From: Clostridia bacterium
Lineage (GTDB): Bacteria > Bacillota > Clostridia > Lachnospirales > Lachnospiraceae
Direction of reading: 5' to 3'
Length of the DNA stretch: 64,000 nucleotides
NCBI GenBank assembly: GCA_910575625.1
Contig: CAJTFD010000010.1
Span: 62,001-126,000 of the forward strand
Below the pieces are notes generated by a model. The model was given only the letters and a program-made list of their open reading frames with translations. It made no database searches and was not told the origin of the DNA. A program made the translations under genes and the position numbers. Each line of letters starts with the position of its first letter. Within the stretch, counting starts at the first letter, position 1. Of the stretch, positions 16,533-26,252 are shown piece by piece.

Positions 16533-17708
16533 ATGATCCAAGAAGGTTTCCTCTATATTGCGGCGTTGGTCTTTATCGCAGCGATCTTGATCAACCTGCC
16601 GAAGATATTTACCGGGGAGACGGCGCAGAAGATCTTCAACTTTGCGCCGCCCATCGTATTGATCTACCTGGGACTGATGATCTTGTGCACCGTGCGTCTG
16701 TGGGATCTGGACGCGACGGCTGATACTTACGCGGCTTTAAAAAACCCGCTCCTCTATGCGATGCTCTTCATCATGCTGCTGCGCTGTGATTTGAAGAAGA
16801 TCATCAAGTTGGGACCGAAGATGCTGATCGGATTCTTTTGTGCCACGATCTCCATAGGTCTGGGGTTTGTCCTGTCTTATGCGATCTTCCACGGCGCATT
16901 GGGCGAAGGGGCATGGAAAGCCTTGGGTGCGCTGTGCGGCAGCTGGATGGGCGGCGGCGGAAATATGCTGGCGATCCAGGCTGCTTTAGATGTAGATGAA
17001 GGCACAATGGCTTATGCGCTGGTGATGGATTCCATATGTGCGACTCTATATGTGATGTTTTTGCTGTGGGCCATTGGATTTTCTGCAAAATTCAATAAGT
17101 GGACGAATGCGGATACCAGGGTCATCGACGAGGTGGGAGCAGCTCTGGAGGCGGAAGCGCGTGCAAATACAAAGCCATTGACCTGGCAGAATATCAGCAT
17201 CCTCCTTGGGAGCGGCCTTCTGGTCTCAGCATTGTCCCAGAAAGCGGGGGATGCCATCGCCGTAGCTCTGCCGTTCCTCGACAAAGCCACCTGGACGGTC
17301 CTGATCGTCACAGTCCTGGGTGTCGGTCTGGCGATGACACCTTTTGGCAAACTAAAAGGTACAGAAGAGATATCAAATGTGCTCTTATATATTGTGATCG
17401 CTCTGATCGCATCCCGCGCGGATCTGGCCAGCATGGGCAATGCGCCGATGTGGCTGCTCTCCGGTGCATTTATATTGGTGTTCCATGTGGTGATCATGGT
17501 GATCTTGGCGAAGATCTTGAAGATGGATATCTTCACCTGCTGCGTGGCTTCTCTGGCCAATATCGGGGGGACTGCGACGGCTCCGGTGCTGGCTGGTACA
17601 TATAGCAGCGCGCTGGTGCCGGTGGGGATCATCATGGCATTGCTGGGTTATGTGGTCGGCACAGGCGGCGGCCTGGTGGTCGCACAGCTGATGAGTTTAT
17701 TTGGATAA
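16533..17708 (+). CDS. DUF819-family membrane protein
   Basis: The 391-aa product is a polytopic membrane protein with about ten hydrophobic helices in two similar halves. It shows family landmarks such as GSWMGGGGNMLAIQAAL, VGLAMTPFGKLKG and SLANIGGTATAPVLAGTYSS. DUF819 (YjcL-like) proteins resemble secondary transporters, but their substrate is unknown. A strong ribosome binding site and 26-base spacing after pepD suggest co-expression, so a peptide or amino-acid related substrate is possible, as inference only. Confidence 0.85.
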   Translation: MIQEGFLYIAALVFIAAILINLPKIFTGETAQKIFNFAPPIVLIYLGLMILCTVRLWDLDATADTYAALKNPLLYAMLFIMLLRCDLKKIIKLGPKMLIGFFCATISIGLGFVLSYAIFHGALGEGAWKALGALCGSWMGGGGNMLAIQAALDVDEGTMAYALVMDSICATLYVMFLLWAIGFSAKFNKWTNADTRVIDEVGAALEAEARANTKPLTWQNISILLGSGLLVSALSQKAGDAIAVALPFLDKATWTVLIVTVLGVGLAMTPFGKLKGTEEISNVLLYIVIALIASRADLASMGNAPMWLLSGAFILVFHVVIMVILAKILKMDIFTCCVASLANIGGTATAPVLAGTYSSALVPVGIIMALLGYVVGTGGGLVVAQLMSLFG

Positions 17709-17819
17709 AGTATTGACAGAGTGTGTCTGTAGGAGATTGGGAATGGATCTTCCGGCACGCTCTGATCTGTTTTATAGAAAGTTTGGCTGAAAAGACCAAG
17801 ATCTTGGGAGGTTGGCAAC

Positions 17820-18509
17820 ATGAAAGTCACAGTCATACACGGTCAGAGCCATAAAGGTTCTACCTATCACATCGCACATAGTTTAGCTGAAAAATTAAAT
17901 GGAAAGACAACGGAAATATTCTTACCCAAAGATTTTGACAGATTCTGTGCCGGATGTACGGCCTGTTTTAGCAGATCGGAGAAAAAATGTCCGCATTATG
18001 AAAAGCTGTCGCCTATCACAGAGGCGATCGACAACGCGGATGTGCTGATCCTGGCCAGTCCTGTCTATGTGTATCACGCGACCGGTGCGATGAAGGCGCT
18101 GCTCGACCATTACGGATGGCGTTGGATGGTACACCGCCCAGAGGAAAAGATGTTTTCAAAGCAGGCTGTATGCATTTCCACCGCTGCGGGGGCCGGCATG
18201 AAGAGCACAGGCCGGGATATGGCGGACAGCGCATTTTGGTGGGGCGTGGCGAAGATCTATACATACGGCGTCGCCGTGGCGGCGGTCTCATGGGACCATG
18301 TCAGCAGACAGAAAAAAAGGCGCATTGACAAAAAGCTGTCCGCGTTGGCGAAAAAGATCTTGAAAAAACAAAAAAACATCAAGCCGTCCCTGAAAACGAA
18401 ACTCTTTTTCTCCGTGATGCGCCAAGTGCAGAAGCGTGGTTGGAATGAAGCGGATACGATCTATTGGAAAGAGAAGGGATGGACGGAAAGAAAACGTCCG
18501 TGGAAATAA
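17820..18509 (+). CDS. flavodoxin-family NAD(P)H-dependent oxidoreductase
   Basis: The 229-aa protein begins KVTVIHGQSHKGSTYHIAHSL, the FMN phosphate loop of the NADPH-dependent FMN-reductase fold, and continues with FCAGCTACFSRSEKKCPH and ASPVYVYHATGAMKALLDHYGWRW. The cysteine segment is also found in iron-sulfur flavoproteins, although the compact Cx2Cx2C cluster is incomplete here. The C-terminal 50 residues are strongly basic. GGGAGG precedes the ATG and a strong terminator follows. Confidence 0.8.
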   Translation: MKVTVIHGQSHKGSTYHIAHSLAEKLNGKTTEIFLPKDFDRFCAGCTACFSRSEKKCPHYEKLSPITEAIDNADVLILASPVYVYHATGAMKALLDHYGWRWMVHRPEEKMFSKQAVCISTAAGAGMKSTGRDMADSAFWWGVAKIYTYGVAVAAVSWDHVSRQKKRRIDKKLSALAKKILKKQKNIKPSLKTKLFFSVMRQVQKRGWNEADTIYWKEKGWTERKRPWK

Positions 18510-18567
18510 AAAACAGGGATAAAGCAAGAGCCTCCCTTAGCGGTTCTCTCTGCTTTATCCCTGTTTT
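18510..18567. terminator. bidirectional terminator
   Basis: AAAACAGGGATAAAGCA pairs perfectly with TGCTTTATCCCTGTTTT across a 24-base loop, just after the flavodoxin stop and downstream of the convergent FMN-binding lipoprotein. Confidence 0.85.
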
Positions 18568-18690
18568 GATCGCCGCGATCCAGGACGCTTTATCCCCGCT
18601 CCCGAATTCACCGCCGCTTTCTTCTCTGTCTTCATGGCTGTTCTTCTGTCCTGCCAGGACTTTTTGTCTGATCAGGCGGGCAGAAAGTTC

Positions 18691-19131
18691 TCAGTGGGCT
18701 GTGTCAACGAACACAATGCTGGAATCTCCCTGTCTGGCCTGCTCCAGCACGGCCTGGGCCAGCACCTGAAACGTCCCGTGGGAAGAGGTGGCGCCGGTGA
18801 GTGCGTCAATACTGCCCTCCCCCTGGCCGTCCAGAAGCTGGCCGGCGTAATATCGGGTGTACTCGTTGGGATAGGTGCCGTTCTCATGCAGCATCGTCTG
18901 CATATAGGCATTGTCCCAGCTTTTGATGAAGCCGCTGGCATTCTCCGCGTTATATTCCACGGAGATGATATTTCCGCCCTTTACCAGAATCGTAACATAT
19001 TCCTTCCAGCCGAAATTGAACTCAGCCGCCTGAGCGGTGTAATAGCCGTCCTGAAGACCGGTCTGACCGCCGCAGGCCGTCAAAAACGACGCCAGCAGCA
19101 GGCTCAAAAGAATGGTAAAAATTCGTTTCAT
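18691..19131 (-). CDS. exported FMN-binding-domain lipoprotein
   Basis: The 146-aa product has a lipoprotein signal ([21 protein letters not shown], lipobox cysteine near residue 18) and a C-terminal FMN-binding domain like that of RnfG/NqrC, with the flavin-attachment motif [12 protein letters not shown] in which a Thr/Ser carries covalent FMN. Its ATG overlaps the TGA stop of the chemoreceptor gene (ATGA), so the two are translationally coupled. This suggests a redox-linked extracytoplasmic partner, as inference. An ATG at 19140 is a less likely start. Confidence 0.82.
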   Translation of the reverse strand: MKRIFTILLSLLLASFLTACGGQTGLQDGYYTAQAAEFNFGWKEYVTILVKGGNIISVEYNAENASGFIKSWDNAYMQTMLHENGTYPNEYTRYYAGQLLDGQGEGSIDALTGATSSHGTFQVLAQAVLEQARQGDSSIVFVDTAH

Positions 19132-21170
19132 CTGCCGCATATCTCCTTTAGAATAAATTTTTGAACCTGGGACTTAAGCGCTTCGGCTTCTTCCTCCAGC
19201 AGTCCGCTTGAATGCTCCGTCTCCTCCGCGTTCTGCAGGTTGCGGTCCGCAATGGCGGAAATGGCGTCGATCCGCTCCTCCATGACGGCAAGAGCCGTCT
19301 CCTGCCCCTGTACCGCCTCTGTCAGCTGGTCCGAAATAACGCTGATCTGTGAAGAAACGGCAGAAATCGCATGAAGGGAATCTGCGGTATCCGCGGTCAG
19401 CGCTACGCCGGTCTGGATAATGGACTGCGTGTTGCGGATCATTTCCGTGGCGCTCTGGGCGGCGCTTGCGCTCTTGGCTGCCAGCTGCTTCACCTCGCCG
19501 GCCACCACCGCGAAGCCTTTTCCGGCAGCTCCGGCCCGGGCAGCCTCCACAGAAGCGTTGAGGGACAGGATATTGGTCTGGAACGCGATGTCCTCAATGT
19601 CCTTGGCGATCTTTGTGATCTGCTGGGCATTGGCGCTGATATCGTCCATGGCGGAGGACAGGGCCTCCATATGCTCGTTGGCGCCCCGAACCCGCTGCGT
19701 GATCTCCTCCGTCTGAACCCGCGTCTGACCGCTGCTCTCCGTGACATCCACCAGCCGTTCTTTCACATGCGTTACTTCATGGACCAGCTCTTCGGTGGAC
19801 CGGTTCTGCTCCAGCGACGCCTGATGCAGCTGAGCGGACTGTCCATTCATTTGCGCCGCCATCTCCGCCAGCCGCGCCGCCGCGCCGCGGAAGCCAAGAA
19901 GCGTTTCGTTCATGGAAGCGGTGATCGTACACAGGCTGCTGCGGATCAGCGCAAAATCGCCCTTGTAATCCACCTGGGGCTCGGTGCGCAGATCTCCGTC
20001 CGCAACCCGCGTCAGCACCTGCTGGATGTCGGATATGTACCTGTTCACGCTCTCCAGTGTAGCATCCAGGGTCTGCGTCATAACCTCCAGCTCATCTCCG
20101 CTGTATACAGGCGTCACCTCTGTATGGAGATCGCCGTCGGAGAGGGCTACCATTCGTCCTGTCACGCTCTTCACCGGACTGGAGATCGAACTGGCCAGGC
20201 GAAGAACCAGCAGCATGGATATGACCAACACTGCTATAGTCGCCAGAACCGATACCAGCATCGCCCCGTTGATCAGGCTGTTGTAATCCGATTTGGGGAT
20301 CTGGATCACCAGCGACCACTGGGTCCCGCGAATGGGAGAGAACGCCACCAGCATCTGCTTTCCGTCAACGGGATATTCCGTCGCCCCCGTTTCACCGGTG
20401 GTCACACGCTCCGCCGCGTTCCCGTTGCCGCCGCTGAGCTGTACCAGTGTACTTTTATTGAGAGCCAGAGACTGATCCGGATGCCCGGTCACGATGCCTT
20501 CCTCGTTAACCATATAGGCCATACCCGTTTTTCCCAGGTTGATGCTGCTGATCATATCGTTGATCGTATCGTATTTATAGACACCCACCACGTACAGGAC
20601 CGTTTCGCCGTTCTCTTTCACCGGCATTCCCATCCTGATCCCCAGTTTCCCCTGGAAGATGGTGGAGGAATCGGTTGTGAGATTGTCGGTTTCCTTCAAA
20701 AGCTCGAAAAAGCTGTCATCCAGGCTCTCCGGCGCGTCCTCGATCCCAAGCGCCAGCCCTCCGTCCAGATCGTACAGCGCGATGGTGTAAAGTTCATAAA
20801 TTTCAGCGGCCTCCTCCAGCACGGCCATACGATTTTCCCTGGTCAGTCCGTCATCCGATCGGAGTGTCCCCTCTCCCTCCTCTCCGTTGACGGAGGTCAC
20901 GGTATTCATCCTGGGATCGGCGGCAATGGTCATCATGCGGTCAGCCAGCATATGTATGTTAGCCTCTATCGTTTTAGCCGATTGTCGGGCCATTGGCTGA
21001 AGACTGTCCAGCAAAATGCTATTGGCGAGTGACTGCATGGAAAGAGCCATGATCACACAGCATACAACCACCAGCATCAGAATATTGAGTGTGGTATGTC
21101 TCAATATCCTTCCATTCAAACTTCGTTTCATCCCCCGGCTGGTGCGGGAGCCCTCTTGATTTCCCGTCAC
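19128..21170 (-). CDS. methyl-accepting chemotaxis protein
   Basis: The protein (about 680 aa) has an N-terminal transmembrane helix ([17 protein letters not shown]), a dCache-type extracellular sensor domain ([12 protein letters not shown] to the [14 protein letters not shown] end), a second membrane helix ([19 protein letters not shown]), HAMP, and a cytoplasmic signalling tip with [26 protein letters not shown] lies 10 bases before a GTG at 21170; a GTG at 21209 is also in frame without a site. No other chemotaxis genes are in the window. The ligand is unknown. Confidence 0.9.
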   Translation of the reverse strand: MTGNQEGSRTSRGMKRSLNGRILRHTTLNILMLVVVCCVIMALSMQSLANSILLDSLQPMARQSAKTIEANIHMLADRMMTIAADPRMNTVTSVNGEEGEGTLRSDDGLTRENRMAVLEEAAEIYELYTIALYDLDGGLALGIEDAPESLDDSFFELLKETDNLTTDSSTIFQGKLGIRMGMPVKENGETVLYVVGVYKYDTINDMISSINLGKTGMAYMVNEEGIVTGHPDQSLALNKSTLVQLSGGNGNAAERVTTGETGATEYPVDGKQMLVAFSPIRGTQWSLVIQIPKSDYNSLINGAMLVSVLATIAVLVISMLLVLRLASSISSPVKSVTGRMVALSDGDLHTEVTPVYSGDELEVMTQTLDATLESVNRYISDIQQVLTRVADGDLRTEPQVDYKGDFALIRSSLCTITASMNETLLGFRGAAARLAEMAAQMNGQSAQLHQASLEQNRSTEELVHEVTHVKERLVDVTESSGQTRVQTEEITQRVRGANEHMEALSSAMDDISANAQQITKIAKDIEDIAFQTNILSLNASVEAARAGAAGKGFAVVAGEVKQLAAKSASAAQSATEMIRNTQSIIQTGVALTADTADSLHAISAVSSQISVISDQLTEAVQGQETALAVMEERIDAISAIADRNLQNAEETEHSSGLLEEEAEALKSQVQKFILKEICGR

Positions 21171-21209
21171 GTCTCTGTCGCTCCTTTTTTGATATTTTTT
21201 TGTCGACAC

Positions 21210-21843
21210 GCAAAGTAAAAGCCGCTCAACCTACCGGCTGAAAACTCTGCGCTTTCTTAAACCGATAGACGATAGACTTTAGTATCAGTATATCACAGAC
21301 TGCATGTAAAGGGAAGTGCTTTTTAAAAATGCCGAAAATGCCGAAATTTATTTTTTTATGCTGAAGTCGCCAGTGATGCATATCGACTGCACAAACGCAA
21401 AAGTGAATGGAAAGGGAGCGTATGTGTATGTATGCGCGGCGCCAGGAAAAGGAGCGCTTTACTTCGCCCGTGAGAAAAAGGGGCATGAAGGAGTAAGGGG
21501 AACAGCTGCACAGGAATACCGGGAGATCCAAAATAAGTCAAAGGAGGATTTTTAACCGTGAAGCAACCATACAATACAACGATTTATAACACCGCACTAT
21601 TAAAGACTGCTGTCCAATAAAAATTTTTTATGAACATATCGGATCAGTTTCCACACCATGATCCTTTTGTGTTATAATATGTTATAAGATCTCCTTTCCC
21701 ATAAATGATCTTTCTGGTGTGCTGATCGCTTTTAACTTTGATAAGTGTCCCCAAATAAGACTTTTTCGTCACAGGAAATTCATATTTATCTGCTATATTA
21801 AGCCGTAAATATACGAAAAACGCTCATGCGGGAGGGAGAGGCC
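21210..21843. other. long intergenic region between divergent chemoreceptor and two-component genes
   Basis: The roughly 630 bases hold no convincing gene. On the minus strand a weak imperfect stem (about 21225-21260) lies in the chemoreceptor leader. On the plus strand a TTATAAT sequence at about 21670 could be the -10 of the two-component operon. A 79-codon plus-strand frame (21316-21555) lacks a ribosome binding site and is not called. Confidence 0.4.
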
Positions 21844-22524
21844 ATGGAACAATTGAAGATACTCGTGGTGGATGATGAGAGCCGGATGCGCAAACTGGTC
21901 AAGGATTTTCTGGTCAGGAAAGGCTTCCAGGTGATCGAGGCGGAGAACGGTGCGGAGGCGGTGGATATTTTTTTTGAGGAGAAGGACATCGCGCTGATGA
22001 TCCTGGACGTGATGATGCCGAAGATGGACGGATGGGAAGTCTGCCGGGAGATCCGCCAGTATTCAAAAGTCCCGATCATCATGCTGACGGCCCGGGGGGA
22101 CGAGCGGGACGAGCTCCTTGGATTTGAACTGGGTGTGGACGAATACATCTCCAAGCCGTTCAGCCCGAAGATCTTGGTGGCACGGGTGGAAGCGATCCTG
22201 CGGCGGAGCAACCTCACAGGACAGGAGAAGAACCTGGAAGCCGGGGGCATCTGTGTGAACAAAGCGGCCCATCAGGTGACCGTAGACGGCACGCCGATGG
22301 AACTCAGCTACAAAGAATTTGAACTCCTGGCGTATTTTGTGGAGAACGAGGGCATTGCCCTTTCCAGGGAGAAGATCTTGAATTCTGTCTGGAATTATGA
22401 TTATTTTGGAGATGCCAGGACGATCGATACCCATGTAAAAAAACTGCGCAGCAAAATGGGAAAAAAAGGAGAATACATTAAGACGGTATGGGGTATGGGA
22501 TACAAATTCGAAGTGGGAAGATAA
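21844..22524 (+). CDS. OmpR-family response regulator (system 1)
   Basis: The receiver domain is complete: LVVDDESRMR acidic pair, phospho-acceptor Asp in LMILDVMMPKMDG, the Thr in MLTARG and Lys in SKPFSPK. The C-terminal winged helix is OmpR-type (LSYKEFELLAYFVENEG, DTHVKKLRSKMG, IKTVWGMGYKFE). The ATG at 21844 follows GGGAGGGAGAGG. The next gene, its sensor kinase, overlaps it by 37 bases. The four genes from here to 25653 form one run. Confidence 0.92.
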   Translation: MEQLKILVVDDESRMRKLVKDFLVRKGFQVIEAENGAEAVDIFFEEKDIALMILDVMMPKMDGWEVCREIRQYSKVPIIMLTARGDERDELLGFELGVDEYISKPFSPKILVARVEAILRRSNLTGQEKNLEAGGICVNKAAHQVTVDGTPMELSYKEFELLAYFVENEGIALSREKILNSVWNYDYFGDARTIDTHVKKLRSKMGKKGEYIKTVWGMGYKFEVGR

Positions 22525-24068
22525 AACATTCCATCCGGAACCAGATCGCGCTGATCTTCATCGGCATGACGCTCTTATCCGTGGTGGCCATCGCCGTGAT
22601 CAACGGTTTTTTTCTGGCGGAATATTATATTTCCAGGAAGACAGATGTGCTCAAAGAAGCCTACGACAACCTGGGGACCTTCGACATCGCCCTGGAGAGC
22701 TCCGGGGCGGCGGATATGGGGGATGTGTCGGTGCCGATCGAGCTCAAGAAGTCTTCCATGGAAAATAACCTGACCTGGATCATCACCAACAGCCAGGGGC
22801 AGGCGCTGCTCTACAATGTACAGGAGCGGGATGTGGACCGGATGGAGGCCAGTCTGTTCGGCTACCAGACCGGGGTGGATGTGCAGCGAAAAGAGATCCT
22901 GGAAAAGACCGGTGATTACGCGATCCAGAAGAGCCGGGACCCTTCGGCGGGCATGGAATATCTGGAGCTGTGGGGGGAATTCAGTAACGGAAATTCCTGC
23001 ATGATCCGTTCCCCGCTGGAGAGCATCCGGGAGAGCGCATCGATCTCAAATATGTTTTATCTGTATGTGGGGATCATAACCATCCTGGTCAGCGCATCGA
23101 TCCTTTGGGTGATCACCAACCATCTGACAAAACCGATCTCCGAGCTGACAGCGATCTCACAGCGCATGTCGGAACTGGATTTTCACACAAAATACCAGAG
23201 CCGCCACAGCAATGAGGTGGATCTCTTGGGGGAAAATTTCAACAAGATGTCGGAGCAGCTGGAGGGTACGATCCTAAAATTACAGTCAGCCAATGCACAG
23301 TTGGAGAAGGACATCGCCGAGAAGGTGAAGATCGATGAGATGCGCAAGGAATTCCTGGATAATGTATCCCATGAACTGAAGACACCCATCGCCCTGATCC
23401 AGGGTTACGCGGAAGGGCTCAAAGATAACATCATGGACGACGTGGAGAGCCGGGATTTCTACTGTGAGGTCATCATGGATGAAGCCTCCAAGATGAACAT
23501 CATGGTGAAAAAGCTCTTGACGCTCAACCAACTGGAATCCGGCTATGACAGGCTGTTCATGGAACGTTTCGATATCGTGGACCTGACCAAGGGTGTGCTG
23601 CAGAATTCTGAGATCTTGATCCAGCAAAAAGAGGCGAAGATCCTGTTTGAGGAGCAGCAGGAGCCGGTGTATGTGTGTGCCGATGAATTTAAGATCGAAG
23701 AGGTGGTGACCAACTTTTTCACCAATGCGCTCAATCATCTGGACGATGAAAGGACTGTGGAATTAAAGATACACAGACAGGGGGACGTCGCCCGGATCAC
23801 AGTGTTCAATTCCGGACAGCCCATACCCGCGGAGGCTCTGGAACATGTGTGGGATAAATTTTACAAAGTGGACAAGGCACGCACCAGGGAATACGGGGGC
23901 AGCGGCATCGGACTGTCCATCGTAAGAGCGATCATGGAATCCCATGGGCAGAGGTGCGGTGTGGAAAATTATGACAACGGGGTCATGTTCTGGTTTGAAC
24001 TGCCGCTTGCGGGGGAGCCGGAAGATAAGGAGAGTTTCGATGGGACGGATCTTGATGATAGACGATGA
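22488..24068 (+). CDS. sensor histidine kinase with HAMP domain (system 1)
   Basis: The kinase has an N-terminal transmembrane helix (IALIFIGMTLLSVVAIAVI), an extracellular loop of about 150 residues, a second helix (MFYLYVGIITILVSASILWV), HAMP (LTKPISELTAISQRMSELDF), a HisKA domain with LDNVSHELKTPIALIQGYAE and a complete HATPase domain (GGSGIGLSIVRAIMESHG). The start is uncertain: the ATG at 22488 lies inside the regulator gene with no good site. It overlaps the following response regulator by 29 bases. Confidence 0.9.
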   Translation: MGYGIQIRSGKIKHSIRNQIALIFIGMTLLSVVAIAVINGFFLAEYYISRKTDVLKEAYDNLGTFDIALESSGAADMGDVSVPIELKKSSMENNLTWIITNSQGQALLYNVQERDVDRMEASLFGYQTGVDVQRKEILEKTGDYAIQKSRDPSAGMEYLELWGEFSNGNSCMIRSPLESIRESASISNMFYLYVGIITILVSASILWVITNHLTKPISELTAISQRMSELDFHTKYQSRHSNEVDLLGENFNKMSEQLEGTILKLQSANAQLEKDIAEKVKIDEMRKEFLDNVSHELKTPIALIQGYAEGLKDNIMDDVESRDFYCEVIMDEASKMNIMVKKLLTLNQLESGYDRLFMERFDIVDLTKGVLQNSEILIQQKEAKILFEEQQEPVYVCADEFKIEEVVTNFFTNALNHLDDERTVELKIHRQGDVARITVFNSGQPIPAEALEHVWDKFYKVDKARTREYGGSGIGLSIVRAIMESHGQRCGVENYDNGVMFWFELPLAGEPEDKESFDGTDLDDRR

Positions 24069-24732
24069 CAGGGAACTGGGCGCTCTGATCAAACAGAGTG
24101 TCTTACAGGAAGGCATCGAGGCGGATCATTGCGTTGATGGAAAGGCTGGCCTGGAAAAGCTGAGGGAAAACGGATACCAGCTGGTCATACTGGATGTGAT
24201 GATGCCGGGGATGGACGGTTTCGAGACTATGGCCCGGATCCGGGAAAAGACCAATATCCCGATCCTCATGTTCACGGCCAAGGACGACAGCCTCTCCAAA
24301 GTGAGGGGGCTGCGGGCCGGGGCTGACGATTATCTGACGAAACCTTTTGATATGGACGAATTGATCGCGCGCATCCTCTCACTGATCAGGCGGTACACCA
24401 GATTCAACCAGCAGGGGGAGGAGCCGGCGCGGCTGGTGTTCGACGGTCTGACGATCGATCCGGACAGCCGTTCGGTGACGGCCGGGAAGGGTACATATGA
24501 GCTTCCGCCGAAAGAATTTGACGTGCTCTTTTTCCTGGCACAGCACCAGGGGAAGATCCTGACGAAACAGCGGATCTATGAGGAAGTGTGGCGGGAGCCG
24601 TATGTATACGACGACAGCAACATCATGGCGATCATCAGCCGTCTGCGCAAAAAATTGGAGGAGGATCCCGGAAAGCCCCGGTACATCCAGACGGTGAAAG
24701 GGATCGGATATCGTTTTAATAGGGAGGTGTGA
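24040..24732 (+). CDS. OmpR-family response regulator (system 2)
   Basis: The 230-aa protein has a receiver domain (MIDDDREL, LVILDVMMPGMDGF, TAKDDSL, TKPFDMDE) and a winged-helix output domain (PPKEFDVLFFLAQHQGKIL, NIMAIISRLRKKLEED). AAGGAG precedes the ATG, which lies within the end of the first kinase gene. Together with the next kinase it resembles regulators of antimicrobial-peptide ABC transporters, and such a transporter with a repeat-rich promoter lies convergently downstream. Confidence 0.9.
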   Translation: MGRILMIDDDRELGALIKQSVLQEGIEADHCVDGKAGLEKLRENGYQLVILDVMMPGMDGFETMARIREKTNIPILMFTAKDDSLSKVRGLRAGADDYLTKPFDMDELIARILSLIRRYTRFNQQGEEPARLVFDGLTIDPDSRSVTAGKGTYELPPKEFDVLFFLAQHQGKILTKQRIYEEVWREPYVYDDSNIMAIISRLRKKLEEDPGKPRYIQTVKGIGYRFNREV

Positions 24733-24735
24733 CCG

Positions 24736-25653
24736 GTGTATCTGGAGATCATTGCAGGCGTTGGGATCCTGGCGGCCGTCCTGGCTCTTTCTGGTGCGTA
24801 TCTGATCCTCCGGCGCGTGAAAAGGCAGATCTTAGAGATGGCGGAAGTGCTGGAGGATGTGAAGGCCGGGAACGGGAACCGGCGCATCCTGTCGGAACCC
24901 CATGAGCTGACCGCACCCTTGGCCTATGGACTCAATGAGATCGTCCTATCTTATGAAAAACAGCTTTTGGCGTACCGTCAGGCAGAAGGAGCCAACAGAC
25001 AGTTGATGACGAGCCTCTCCCACGATGTGCGCACACCGCTGACCACGCTGATCGGATACCTGGACGCTGTGCACAGAGGGACGGTTGCGGGGCAGGAACG
25101 GGAGGAGTACATGGAGATCGCGCGCAGACGTTCCCACGACCTGAAAGAATACATCGATGTGCTCTTCGACTGGTTTAAATTAAATTCAGATGAATTTGCC
25201 CTGGACCTGCGCACCGTGGAGATGACAGAGCTGACGCGGGACATCCTGATCGGCTGGATCCCTCTTTTGGAGGACAGACAGGTGGAGTACACGGCCCGGA
25301 TCCCGGAACAGCCCTTGTGGGTAAAACTGGATCCAGACGGGTACATGCGGATACTCAATAACCTGCTGCAAAATGTCCTCGCCCATAGCCATGCGGACCA
25401 GATCCAGATCGCGTTGTCAAAACAAGGGGATGCGATCCGGCTTTCTCTGGCGGACAACGGCGTGGGTCTGGATCCGGAAGATCTGGAGCATATCTTTGAA
25501 CGGCTGTATAAATGTGACAAAGGCCGTTCTAAAAAGGGGAGCGGTTTAGGACTGTCCATCGTCCGGCAGCTGACGGAGAAGATGGGCGGCAAGATCAGTG
25601 CTGAGAGCCAAAAAGGCAGGGGGACTGTGTTCACCCTGCTCTTTCCATTGTAA
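24736..25653 (+). CDS. sensor histidine kinase, short form (system 2)
   Basis: The 305-aa kinase has one N-terminal membrane helix (IIAGVGILAAVLALSGAYLIL), almost no extracellular part, a HisKA domain (LMTSLSHDVRTPLTTLIGYLDA) and HATPase motifs (LADNGVGLDPED, GSGLGLSIVRQL). Kinases with no external sensor usually detect peptides in the membrane or through a partner transporter. It starts at GTG 24736, three bases after the regulator stop. The convergent ABC transporter at 26253-28738 is the obvious candidate partner. Confidence 0.88.
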   Translation: MYLEIIAGVGILAAVLALSGAYLILRRVKRQILEMAEVLEDVKAGNGNRRILSEPHELTAPLAYGLNEIVLSYEKQLLAYRQAEGANRQLMTSLSHDVRTPLTTLIGYLDAVHRGTVAGQEREEYMEIARRRSHDLKEYIDVLFDWFKLNSDEFALDLRTVEMTELTRDILIGWIPLLEDRQVEYTARIPEQPLWVKLDPDGYMRILNNLLQNVLAHSHADQIQIALSKQGDAIRLSLADNGVGLDPEDLEHIFERLYKCDKGRSKKGSGLGLSIVRQLTEKMGGKISAESQKGRGTVFTLLFPL

Positions 25654-25771
25654 AAAGAGGCGGATGGGATACAGCCTGGCCGGCGGACCCCAACACGGAC
25701 GGGATGTAGAAGATCCGGCGGCCATCCGCGCTCCGTCATTGAGGTCTTTTTTGCCGTCGTGGGGCAGATCA

Positions 25772-26236
25772 TTATTCTATATCCATTTCTAAATACCCTG
25801 TAAAGTTATTTCCAGTAATACCAATATAGTTCCCACCTTCGGGCAATGTTATTGTTTCCGAATAGCTGTCAGTTGTTTCAAGCAGGATCACCGGTGCGTC
25901 ACTTCCCGAAACCCAAAATACCTGTGCTGTTCCCCCGGTAATCTCCAAGTCGCAGGAAACAGAAATATCTTTGCCATTTTCACGTTCGATAGTAGTTCCG
26001 CCAAAGAGATATTCTGTTTTAGAAAAATTGTTATAATCTGCCGTATAGGTTCCGGTATAGCGATCAACCCCATATGTCCGGTCGCCTTTCAGTGAAAGAT
26101 CATTTGTGAGTGCTGTATTTCCGGCTGATCGGACAATATTATCATACTGATCCAAGATCTCATCTTTTGAACACCCCACAAGTGTCAAGCTGAACATCAG
26201 AATACCCATTGACAGAAAAAGGAAATTCTTTATCAT
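25772..26236 (-). CDS. lipoprotein of unknown function in the ABC-transporter operon
   Basis: The 154-aa product has a signal peptide with lipobox LTLVGC (cysteine near residue 22) and a beta-rich mature part (YTGTYTADYNNFSKTEYLFGG, then a C-terminal sandwich-like segment ending GNYIGITGNNFTGYLEMDIE). It is the last gene of the ABC operon, 16 bases after the second permease. I do not recognise the family. Its position matches that of immunity or binding lipoproteins in lantibiotic-protection systems, which is inference from context. Confidence 0.75.
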   Translation of the reverse strand: MIKNFLFLSMGILMFSLTLVGCSKDEILDQYDNIVRSAGNTALTNDLSLKGDRTYGVDRYTGTYTADYNNFSKTEYLFGGTTIERENGKDISVSCDLEITGGTAQVFWVSGSDAPVILLETTDSYSETITLPEGGNYIGITGNNFTGYLEMDIE

Positions 26237-26252
26237 TTCTATGATCCTCCGT

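Noticed and set aside
19371-21032. 553-codon open frame on the plus strand
   Set aside because: It lies wholly antisense to the methyl-accepting chemotaxis gene, is rich in His, Arg and Gln, and has no recognisable domain; GC-rich codon mirrors produce such shadows.
21225-21300. Possible c-di-GMP-I riboswitch in the chemoreceptor leader
   Set aside because: The minus strand has a suggestive CAGCCGGTAGGTTGAGC stretch, but the conserved GACGCAAAGC core and the first hairpin with its GAAA receptor are missing.
21316-21555. 79-codon plus-strand frame in the chemoreceptor/two-component gap
   Set aside because: No ribosome binding site, non-ATG start and no protein-like features.
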